A program made the position numbers and the translations under genes. From the NCBI RefSeq assembly GCF_041146795.1, contig NC_135178.1, forward strand, positions 6,702,844 to 6,766,843: 64,000 nt of DNA, written 5' to 3'. How positions within the stretch are numbered: the first letter of the stretch is position 1; the number at the start of each line of letters is the position of its first letter. The stretch comes from Maylandia zebra (lineage: Eukaryota; Chordata; Actinopteri; Cichliformes; Cichlidae). The notes beneath the pieces are model-generated. The model saw only the letters and a program-made list of their open reading frames with translations, was not told where the DNA came from and made no database searches. Positions 13,501-21,986 of the stretch are shown here, piece by piece.

Positions 13501-16500
13501 TGATGCGACCTGAGTGCTCACACTGTGCGTCCATAAAATTAAGGTTATAACAGAAAATCTGTCGCTCTCTCTCTCTGTCTCTCACTCACACAGACACACC
13601 ACCACCATCAACTTTGCTAAATTGCTAATGAAAAACATGATCAGGCAGCTGTGATTTAGCAGCGATGTAGATCCAACTATTTTCACGGTTGTTGTGGTCG
13701 TGATAATTTTGTGAGGCCACATCGAAAAGGCTCGGATGAGCTTTCCAAAGTTCTACAAGTTGTGCCTCCATCGCTTGTGTCCAGATCACACGCTGCACAG
13801 CCGTGCTGCTCCATCTTTTACACCGACGTTTACGTGTTTGCGCGCGAGCAGTGTGAGCGGCTCACGAGCGATTGATGATCGGGAGCTGGTCGTGAGGTGT
13901 TAATCACTTCTCGTTACCCCACGTATACTACACGATGAAGGCCAAAATCGGTCCGATCACTCAAAAATCGGCTCAAAATGGGCCTAAAACCGCACAGTGT
14001 GAGCCCAGCGTTAGAGCAGCAATGTTTGTTCCCCTCAGAGAAAGGGAAGAATGGGAAAAGGAAAACACCTGGCTGGAAAAAGTTAATATGGGCATGTGCA
14101 GTGAATATCAGCGCTATGTGGCCAGAAGTGTGATAATATAATTTATTTTGTGTAATAAACGACTGCAAGGATAGATGATTACAACAAATAGATGACTAAT
14201 ACATAAAAGTAATACACAGATGAATAATGATGATGAGTTAAGATGCGTAATCATGGGAACAAGTGGGTTTTCAAACGGGAGCAGCTGATTAGCATTAGAA
14301 AAGCTGAAATAATACCTCAGCTGAAGCCAATTGTACTAAATGCACTAAATGTGCACTGTTACAAGAATATTTTTCTTTCTATTGTTTTCTATTATTTTAA
14401 GTTAAGCAGGACAGAGTGCTTTTAAAGAAAGATTTACTTATATTCTCAAAAGTTAAGCATGACAGGCTTCTGTTTAAGAAAGAGACCTGTTTTATGTGTT
14501 AATGTTGTCATTTTGAGCTAAAAATAAATGGCTAAATGATCATTTGTTTCACATGTGTTCATATCACAAAGAATACACATCTACTTAAATCAAATTCAAG
14601 TCAAAGGGTTAAAAAAAATAATTTCACACACAAAAAAAGAGCTAGAAAATTCACCACACTGGGAAGGGTGAAGACAACTGGGTCGCCCGGCCCTGGCCAC
14701 GAGGTGTCCCTTATTTATTTTTCAGGGAGTTGGCAACCCTAGTAGAGGGGTGGTCGTCAAATATTGTCTTCATTGTAGTGCAACAACTATTTGGGGAAGG
14801 CTAGCATGTGTCGCAACGTATCTGCATAGAATTGCTGTCGGTCCACCACCAGAGCGTAAGTGAGGTCGGGTGCTCGGTAGCTTGTGACGATCCATTTTTT
14901 GAAGAGAGTTAGCTTGAGCTAGTTAACTAACTTAACAGGCTGGTTCTCGGCCTATCAGCTACCTGTTTAGCATGTTAGCTTGGTTTTGAACTAAACTCAC
15001 ATTTATACTTGGAACAACTGCCCAATGGCAGCCCACTGCTTCACTGAGTGAATGGGTTAAATGCAGAGAGGAATTTCCCTACGGGGATCAATAAAGTATA
15101 CATTATTATTATTATTATTATTATTGTTATCATTATTATTTATTATACATCACTGTTCATATAAAAGTAGAGGCTGGAATTTGGTTAGGAAAATTAAAAA
15201 TGTTTCCTATGCAAAATATTAGATGAGCTAAAAACCAAAGCTAGCAGAAACAGAGGAGTAAAATACATTTCATGTTATTCTTTTAATAAAGATCATTTTT
15301 CTATTATTTTAGTTTCCTAAACTGACCCAGCACCATTTATTGCTATTGCCATAAAAAATGTCTGCATATGTTTGGGAACATGGTGTAACAAAAATGGCTA
15401 ATTATGCTACTGCTCACTTTCACACGTTATTCTAACCTTCTCATAGATGCTGTGTGTAACATTTAAAAATTCAAATAAATTGTTGCAGGTGCTTTTTAAA
15501 AGCATCTGTCGGCTGCTCCCTCATTCACAATGGGCTCGCCACAGCAGGCAGCTCCACATTTGGCTGATTTTTATGCCGGATCCCTGACGCAACTCCCGAC
15601 ATGCTGCACACAGCAGCTTTAAGCAAACTCACTTGTGACTGTGGTCTAAACTGTGTTCACTACTCTTTGCCTTTAAAAAAAAACTAACCTTCTGCACAGC
15701 TGTCCCCTCACTGTCCCTCACTGCTTGTGTTATTCTTGTTTATGTGCGTGCTGTGTAAGTAGAGGAGGAGGTGGCAAATGATAAGGAGTCTTCCCCCACT
15801 ACGTCCCCCACAAAGGGCGCTCCTCCCAGCCACCCTCCTCTCTCAGGTGAGGCTCGGCAGAGTGCTGCCTGCCTGCCTGGCTCGCCTCACATACTCTCTG
15901 ACTCACAGCTTTGCTCCAGATCTTACATGTGTGACTGATGATGTGCTGCTTCTATCCTCTCATGCTTCAGATACTCACTGACAGCCGTGCTACTCCTCCT
16001 CTCCTCGTATGCAGCAGACACTAACTGTGTGCGCTTTAAGCACACATTTGGTAGATCTGAGTCAGATCTGCATTCACACAAAGTCTGCCTGTTGATTGTT
16101 GTCTTTTATTTTTCTATAAAGATGATATTGAGAGTGACAGTCAGTGGGCTAATCCCAAAAAAGAAAGTTCCATAAAGTTCCTGCATGTTCACCAGCAGAT
16201 GGCACTTTATCAAAAAGTCAACCCATTGCGCTCTGCTCGGTTCCAACTCAGCATTTTTCATTAAGACTTTACTAAGATAGCTTTGTGTATCCATTTGCAC
16301 GGTTCAAAATAAACTTTTTTATCTTGTAAATGGGCCGTGCACCTCCTCAGTACATTCTCTGTATAAATAACTATTTTAGCTGTTTTAAAATCTTTATACT
16401 AATCAAATAGAAAGATTAAACAGCAGGTGGGTGAGGCTGTGTTCCTGAGATGACCATATTAGGAATATTAGCTCTTAGTTACATCATACAGAGTCAAGAG

Positions 16501-17718
16501 TAGGAAATCTGACACTGAGGGTTTAGAGGATAACTGGCTGAGAACCAGTACAACCTCATTATCTTAACCCTTGGCCATCTTTAATATGAGCGTCATCCAG
16601 TGAAATGATATATGTATGACAGAAAAATAGAAATTAGCTAATAAACTTACCTCAGTGACAAAAAAACAGAACAAAACTCACACATGTATTTGTGAACGTG
16701 TGCGTGTGACCTTCCCTAATCCCCTTTTTTAGTAAGTAGTGGCCCAGCCCCACACCACCCCCACAAAACTACAAGAGGTGCCCACTCCTTCCCTGAGGGA
16801 CAGTAATGTGTTTCATTTGGAAACATTCTTCCAATTGAAATATATTAATTTCAAGGTTTTACTGTGTGTAACAAAAAGAAGCATGTTTGTGATTCTTTTA
16901 CGTTTTGTCATGTGTTGTCGACTACAAACATTGTTCACAGTGCGTTCTGTGGATTGATCACTGTGTAGGTCTGTAGGAGTAACACAGGCTGTTGTCGCTG
17001 TGTGTCACAGTTCTCTGTCATAAAAGACATTTTGACTTCACTTTAGCAAACTGGTTCAGGTATATTTTGCTACAGTAATTAAAACAGTAATAACGGTGCA
17101 CTCAGCTGTGTTGTTAATTAAGTCAAAATGTCTGACTCACTTCTAGTTTGATCCACATTTGTCACATTTCAGCCCTTTGTAGTGACATCCATTTGTTTGT
17201 GTACCTGTTGTGTCTGCTGTGCTGTCTCCTTCTGTGTCTGTCTGTCCTTTTCTGTGTCACTCTACACTCGCTCACCTCTGGTGCTTTGGTCTTGTCTCGC
17301 TAGTAAGTACAGAGCAACCACAGAGCACCCACTTCTCATTAAGCAAGCATGTTCATCTGCAGCAGCATGTCGCTTTGCAGCTCCACCCAGCTTTAAGGTT
17401 TTTATCTGGCTGCTGAATATATTTACTTTTGTGTTTGTTTGTTTTTCACCGATACTCGGAGCAGAGGAGACAAAGACTGACTCTCTGGCCATTCAGAACG
17501 GAGGCGAGGAGGAGAAGCAGACGACAGAGGAATTAGAGAAAGGGATGAAGGCCCTTTCAACCAACGACACCTCCACGCCCGCCGCCCCGCCCGCCAAACC
17601 GCAGGGCGGCACCCCGGAGGGCTCACCCTCAAAGTCTCCGTCCAAGAAGAAAAAGAAGTTCAAGCCTCCGTCGTTCCTCAAAAAGAGCAAGAAGCAGAAA
17701 GAGAAGGCAGAGACCTGA
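1439..17718 (+). CDS. add2: Beta-adducin (spliced, 14 coding exons, 669 codons)
   Basis: Adducin caps actin barbed ends and recruits spectrin to the membrane skeleton. Coding exons, by GT/AG borders with matching phases: 1439-1585, 2108-2249, 3660-3811, 6064-6144, 7298-7447, 7562-7705, 7929-8027, 8859-9035, 9331-9579, 12049-12165, 12276-12362, 12468-12594, 15763-15846, 17465-17718 (TGA). Residues ~98-320 form the class II aldolase/adducin head, with HLHTPATAA at 216-224 and RNHG at 277-280. A neck ([19 protein letters not shown]) and a Ser/Pro-rich tail follow. The C-terminus is the lysine-rich MARCKS-like segment, with the PKC-type serine at about 655 (PPSFLKK). Human ADD2 has 726 residues, so the tail is somewhat short. 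The start is ATG 1439, because TAA lies in frame just upstream within the same exon. The first ~38 residues are unlike other adducins. ADD2 is preferred over ADD1/ADD3 from the tail and the snrnp27-mxd1 neighbours. The splice joins are inferred by eye. Confidence 0.94.
2385..2900 (+). mobile_element. Degenerate Tc1-like transposon remnant
   Basis: The stretch reads as broken Tc1-family transposase on the + strand. It holds a segment like [10 protein letters not shown] (family SDESHF region) preceded by a remnant around 2420-2490, with many stops and indels. No terminal repeats are recognisable. It lies in add2 intron after the exon ending at 2249. The family match is from memory of the common teleost Tc1 type. 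Confidence 0.55.
2953..3241. mobile_element. hAT-type MITE, 289 bp, with 8-bp target duplication
   Basis: The ends read CAACGGTCCCCAACC and, inverted on the right, CAGTCGTCCCCAACC (13 of 15 matching). The element is flanked by the perfect 8-bp direct repeat ATTTAGAC at 2945-2952 and 3242-3249. Eight-base duplications and GGTCCCCAACC-type ends are typical of Charlie-like hAT elements. There is no coding capacity. It is intronic in add2. Confidence 0.85.
4550..5920. mobile_element. TTAA-flanked foldback element, Kolobok-like
   Basis: Long inverted arms (4550-4937 against 5544-5920, and 5122-5165 against 5501-5544) start AGGGAACCCCGG and end in its complement. Both ends are bordered by TTAA (4546-4549, 5921-5924), the target duplication used by Kolobok and piggyBac elements. 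The left arm has 184 bases (4938-5121) that the right arm lacks. A frame at 4773-5009 encodes a Cys-rich piece ([18 protein letters not shown]) like the P2RX7 C-terminal-type domain found in some teleost transposon proteins. The centre carries a diverged ~75-bp direct repeat. It lies in the add2 intron before the 6064 exon. The superfamily is inferred from TTAA and the end sequence; piggyBac is the alternative. Confidence 0.75.
4773..5009 (+). pseudogene. P2RX7-tail-like cysteine-rich fragment inside foldback element
   Basis: A 78-codon frame with a good start context (GAAATGG). It is acidic and Gln/Glu-rich, then has the core CLCGYC...ESVCCKE, which resembles the cysteine-rich intracellular domain of P2X7-like proteins. 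A possible continuation after an acceptor-like TTTTTACAG (5075-5083) reads [10 protein letters not shown] before a stop, similar to the family's HPxF segment. It is therefore probably the 5' part of a mobile-element protein, truncated here. No function is claimed for this copy. Confidence 0.45.
9756..11347 (-). mobile_element. Tc1/mariner element, near complete, 1592 bp
   Basis: Long inverted repeats of ~200 bp (9756-9955 and 11154-11347) begin CAGTGGGGCAAAAAAG and are bordered by TA on both sides, the Tc1/mariner target site. The transposase lies on the minus strand. The repeats carry outer and inner similar motifs, as in IR/DR-type elements such as Sleeping Beauty. The element is in the add2 intron between 9579 and 12049, antisense to add2. 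The high identity of the arms suggests a fairly recent insertion. Confidence 0.92.
9972..11003 (-). pseudogene. Tc1 transposase (DD34E), one internal stop
   Basis: The frame starts MAKTKELS at 11003 and runs 198 codons to a TGA at 10407-10409. It resumes in the same frame and ends at 9972, for about 343 codons in all, which is the usual length. N-terminal helix-turn-helix segments (residues ~10-110) precede the catalytic D153 (WSDET), D247 (QHDND) and E282 (PIENLW). The spacing D247-E282 leaves 34 residues. The stop sits in a palindrome at 10407-10437 (AACATCATGCTAT and its complement around five bases). Apart from that local change, the frame looks intact. Confidence 0.9.
11856..11869 (-). 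promoter_or_regulatory. CTCF core motif candidate
   Basis: On the minus strand this reads CCACCAGAGGGCAG, an exact fit to the CTCF core consensus CCASYAGRKGGCRS. It is intronic in add2. Confidence 0.45.
12989..14741. mobile_element. hAT-type element, 1753 bp, perfect TIR and TSD
   Basis: The ends are TAGGGTTGCCAAC and its exact complement (13 bp). The element is flanked by the perfect 8-bp repeat GTAGAGGG at 12981-12988 and 14742-14749. Inside there is no intact transposase. A short frame (13217-13438, containing [10 protein letters not shown] and CDFFSRV) may be a transposase relic, and 13460-14010 looks like a nested insertion. It lies in the add2 intron after 12594. Confidence 0.82.
15010..15130 (+). 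repeat. LINE/SINE 3' tail with ATT microsatellite
   Basis: The sequence GGTTAAATGCAGAG...GGGATCAATAAAGTAT followed by (ATT)n is a widespread teleost retroposon tail (L2/RTE-type 3' end) with a simple-repeat terminus. The 5' part is truncated or not recognisable. It is intronic in add2. Confidence 0.6.
15488..15610. repeat. Probable dispersed retroposon fragment
   Basis: Words such as CGGCTGCTCCCT, GCCACAGCAGG and CCTGACGCAAC recur in common teleost LINE-derived repeats. The copy is short and diverged, and the family is not certain. Confidence 0.35.
15763..15846 (+). other. add2: Short 84-nt add2 tail exon, phase 1-1
   Basis: This exon lies between TGTAAGTAG and GTGAGG. Read in the phase left by the exon ending at 12594, it gives 28 Glu/Ser/Pro/Thr-rich codons ([10 protein letters not shown] then [11 protein letters not shown]) and hands phase 1 to the last exon. 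The length is a multiple of three, so it can be skipped without changing frame. The composition fits the acidic, Pro/Ser-rich adducin tail. The call rests on phase and splice signals, not on strong sequence conservation. Confidence 0.7.
16192..16205 (+). promoter_or_regulatory. CTCF core motif candidate
   Basis: CCAGCAGATGGCAC fits the CTCF core consensus at every position. It is in the last add2 intron. Confidence 0.45.
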
Positions 17719-18750
17719 GATGTTCGGAGTCGTGTGGCAGAACCTCGGTGAAATACTACAGTGAAATATTTCCTAGTGTATGACGGAGTAGCAGGTGGAG
17801 TCGACCACATCAGATGTATTTAAAGAGCCATTTAGGATGTCGTTCACAGATATGGTGTACTCAAACGACACATACTTTACTGTACCACTCACATATGATA
17901 TATGTGGTGACTCATCTTAAGGAAGTTAAAAAACAAAACACTGGTGATTATTTTCACATAATATTTGACCCAGGTGGGATACTTTGACGCACTTCTCGTC
18001 ACACGCAGTTTCTGTATTACCCACGTCTTATTTTTTAGCCTCGCTGCGCTATTGCTCCATCACTCCACTCCACTGTACAGGCATTCACATTTTCATTTCT
18101 AAAACTGAGGTTACTACTGTGATCAGACTTTTTTTTTTTTTAATAAATCCACAATTTTGCAAGACACAAACGCCCCAATGAGTTATGCACTCCTCCTCCA
18201 TGTATAGGCACAATGACACATAGATTGACATCCTAGCACGTTTGCGTTTGTTCATTATCATAGGCATCTTCTAGTCATCATTTGGTTCTAAGTATCAGAT
18301 AGATGTTGCAGGTATACTATGTGAGCACAGGTGCAGTACAATGTAGAAATATGCTGATAGCTACTGATCGCGCTCTGCTGAACGCTGGTTTGGTGTTAAA
18401 ACAGCAGGGACAAGAATGGGAAGACGAAGCTGGGCGAGCACGCGAGGTCTCGCGACGAGCTGCTGTGAACGCTTTGATCGAAGCCAAAGGGATGACGCAT
18501 AAACAGTTTGTTGCTTGTCGGTGCAGTCTGTAAGCCAGTAAACAGAAGGTACTAAACATTCCACTTTTTGTCGTTTTCTTTTTAAATGTGCAGAATACCT
18601 CTGAACAGTAACGACTTTCTGTTTGAACTAGTAGCTGACGCTGACGTGTGATGTTTGCTCATGGTCTTAATTTATTTTATATTAGAATGTATAAGTGAGT
18701 GTTGCAAGGTTACCATGTATCAGTCATTAAAGGTTGAGTTTGACTTAAAA
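17719..18750 (+). other. add2: add2 3' UTR (candidate)
   Basis: About 1 kb follows the TGA without a further exon and ends near an ATTAAA at 18726-18731. The end point is inferred from that signal. The 18370-18480 part is unusually CpG-rich for a UTR, with CGCGAG-GT-CTCGCG. Confidence 0.55.
18726..18731 (+). promoter_or_regulatory. add2 polyadenylation signal candidate
   Basis: ATTAAA followed within 40 bases by a T-rich stretch (AATCACATTTTTTTTG). It is the best-placed signal downstream of the add2 stop. Confidence 0.5.
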
Positions 18751-18959
18751 TCACATTTTTTTTGTCTCTGTTTCTTTCTCTGCTTAAATTTTCTTCCTCC
18801 TTCCCATACAACCTTGAGGTAAGGATACCTCAAAAGTATGATTGCAAAAGCATTTACATGCTGGATGATGGAACTGAATTCAAAGTCAGCCAAATACCTA
18901 AGACAGCCACTGCTATTAATTTAAAAGCTAATGCACACGATCTGTTTAAATGCTGCTGC

Positions 18960-19560
18960 TGCTTCTTTCAGCTGCTACCTTTGGAGGTCGCCACAGCAGA
19001 TCATCTGGCTCCATCTCACCCTGTCCCTAGCATCTTCTTCTGTCACACCAGTCCTCTGCATGTACTTCTTAACTAAATCCACAAATCTTCTTTGTGGTCT
19101 TCCTCTTTTCCTAGATAACCCTATCTCCAAGATCCTTTGCCCAGTATATCTATCGCTATCCATCTTCGGCACATGCCAAAACCATTTCAGCCTTGAGAGA
19201 TGGTCCCTACTCTCACTATAGACCACCATGTGAACCATGTCATAGTCCACAGAGGCTCCTGCCTGACCTCCTACCTGTCAATGACCACTGCAAACAAGAA
19301 GGGTCTAGAGTCGATCCCTGTAATCCCACCCCCACCTGTAACCCATCTGTTGCTCCTAGTGCACACATCACCACTCTCTCACTATCTTCGTATCCATCCT
19401 GCACCACTCTGGCATTCTTATGTACCACTCCTGACTCCTTCATGCAGTACTACAGTTGCCATCTTACTTATACCCTCATGGTTTGTCTCTTCAGTTTTTT
19501 CTCTCTGAGGTTACTACAGCTCTGCACTTCACATGTGTCATTAAATGCTATTCATTTTTT
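18960..19560 (-). mobile_element. RTE-type LINE remnant with internal deletion
   Basis: The minus strand encodes the C-terminal part of a reverse transcriptase ORF: HVPKMDSDRYTGQRIL, RKRGRPQRRFVD, QRTGVTEEDARDRVRW. This is a very common teleost RTE-family LINE end. The piece at about 19205-19500 comes from further inside the RT domain and is joined abruptly at ~19200, so intervening sequence has been lost. The 3' end abuts a GCT/AGC-rich tail (18950-18965). It is not functional. Confidence 0.8.
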
Positions 19561-19689
19561 TAAAAAGAAGAAGAAGAAGAATGAACAACAGCTTTTATTC
19601 ATTACTAGCTGGTCTTGGATGTTTTGGTTAACATCATAAAGGCTATGCCACCAAACAAGAAAACTATCCTCCAGGTTGGTAGAGGGCGC

Positions 19690-19862
19690 TCTTCTTCCTG
19701 TACGTGACCGGAAACTTGCATACGAAGCTCAAGAAAAAAAAAGAGACCGGTTTGGAGTAGCATTTAGTAGCATCCACCAGCGACATACAAATAACTTCCA
19801 GCTGATTTGTATTACATTTATTTTCCATTTTTTGTGAGTCTAGTATCTTATCTGTTCGGAGA
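19690..19862 (+). promoter_or_regulatory. snrnp27 promoter/5' UTR region
   Basis: The sequence before the ATG contains an ETS-like core (ACCGGAAACT at about 19708-19717) and no TATA box, as expected for a housekeeping splicing gene. The transcription start cannot be fixed from sequence. Confidence 0.4.
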
Positions 19863-21954
19863 ATGGGTAGGAGCAGGAGTCGAACTCCTCCAAGACGAGG
19901 TAAGAAACTGAAGTAGCTAGCTGTTTTTCTGTTAACGTCGTCTCTTCGCCAACACGCCGAGAAGTAAATGTGCTTTATGAAATCGCGTTTTTCTGCCTGA
20001 TAAAGATAATAACCTATACCTCAAAGGGACTAGAAGCAAAACTGATATTTTAATTGTAACTGTGTGCATCGACTGGGTTGTCGTATTAACAAAAGGTTCT
20101 AGATGTGTGGAGAACTCGCAGTAGCTTCGATACGATTCCCGAGCTGCGTTCACGTACTGTGCATAAAATGGGGGATAAACAAAAACACTCTCCAGGGGTC
20201 CACGGGAGGAGAAGACGCCATCCTAACCAGCAGTGCATTTTTGGGTCTGATGTAGGGTTTTTGTTTTTTGTTTGGTTGGGGTTTTTTTGGAATAAAAAAA
20301 ACTGCATGTTAAAAATATATATTTCTGCGTGATTTATCAGGATAATTAACGTGTGTTTTGCAAAGATACAGCTTTGATTCAAAGATACAGAAAATCTGCT
20401 GGATAAATTACAGTTTAATTTCCCGAGATTTTTGTATGATCAGTTTGGGAAATCCAATACACGGTCCTCTATTTTTAGAGGTTAAAAATTGATGCATAGT
20501 GGACTAACAAGCAGTTTCAGGGTCAGTCGAGGACTGTATGCTTGTTGTACTCTCACGCATGAAGCGGATATAATATCTCATAGCCTCTCACTGTCATTTC
20601 AATTTTTGCTAAATAGTTAATGCAACATTTTTTTTATTAAACCCTATAAATTAAAGGTGAAAGTCTATGCTATGGTCACGTCTGGTGGGTTCCTAAATGG
20701 TACAGTACTTTTGACTATAAATGGCAAATGAACTGGTACTAATTTAGCACCTTGTACTCGGTTTGCTTTTTACTACAACCAAGGTAAGTAGCAAGAAATT
20801 GTGTGCTGATTATGGTTGGCCCAATTTCAGACATGATACCAGTACCTATGAAAATACATAATACTCCATCCTACAGAAGTAATAGCAAAACAGTTATTTC
20901 TAAAAAAAAAAGTTGTTAAATTTCAACCAGTTTTTCCCAATTATATGTGAGATTTAGACGTTTTATTTTATATGGTATGGCAGAAATCCAACACAGTACA
21001 GAAGAAAATAGCCGACGTTTGGATTTTTAAGACTGCTACAGTATATAGATGCCAGTCTGCTGTTCAAGACGCTTCAGTTAATGCCATGATGTCATTTCGT
21101 CCTCCAGAAAGAAGACGTTCCCGCTCAACTTCTAGAGAGCGTGAGCGAAGACGAAGGGAGCGGGATCGCTCTCGAGATCGGGAACGGGACCGTCGCAGGA
21201 GTCGCTCACGGTCTCCTCACAGGAGACGCTCAAGGTGAATTTTTGTTTGTTGGTGTATTTGTTTTTGTGTTTAGAGAAACTTTGTTTTCAAGACTAATAT
21301 TTCCACCTCATTTACTATTTTAGAGACCTTACCCATGCAGAGCTGTGATAGATTTTGGTCACAATGAGTATTGTTAGTATATACTGAATAAACGGCAGTT
21401 TCCAGTTTACTATCACAGAGAAGTGTTGTTTCAGATGAGTAGTGGTGCACTTGTGATTTTCTTTGCCCTTTGTTAACAAACTTTTTGTCGAGATTCTTTT
21501 AAACAATACAAGAGCACCACAAAGTGCCTTATTTGCTCTGATTAGATGTGATAACCCATCCTGCAGCCATCACTGTGCTCCTTTTGCAGGTCTCCCCGAC
21601 GTCATCGATCCTCCTCCCTCTCTCCTTCGAGACAAAAGGAGAGACGAGATGATGAGCGCAAAGACTCAAAGGAAAAGACGGCAAAGCCCATTCAGATCTC
21701 AGGTATCAGACATTATTTATACACTTGCACATTAAGCAGGAATCTTAGTTTTTCAGGCATTTTGTAGTAACAGAGACTAAATTCAATGTTTTTTTCTATT
21801 TTTTAAATAGCGGAGGACATGCAGGGCAAAACGGAGGAGGAGATTGAGATGATGAAGCTTATGGGATTTGGGAACTTTGATACCAGCAAGGTGAGAGTTG
21901 TTCTATGTGTTATGCAGCCACAAGGGGGTGCAGTTTATTTCTAATAAAGTTCAC

Positions 21955-21986
<32 letters not shown>

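Noticed and set aside
16739..16957. Possible extra add2 exon after CCCCTTTTTTAG
   Set aside because: The sequence after the acceptor-like AG has stops in the required phase and no adducin-like residues.
17182..17463. Apparent coding extension before the last add2 exon
   Set aside because: Cys/Val/Ser-rich reading of intron sequence. The acceptor at 17463-17464 and the phase from upstream exons place the exon start at 17465.
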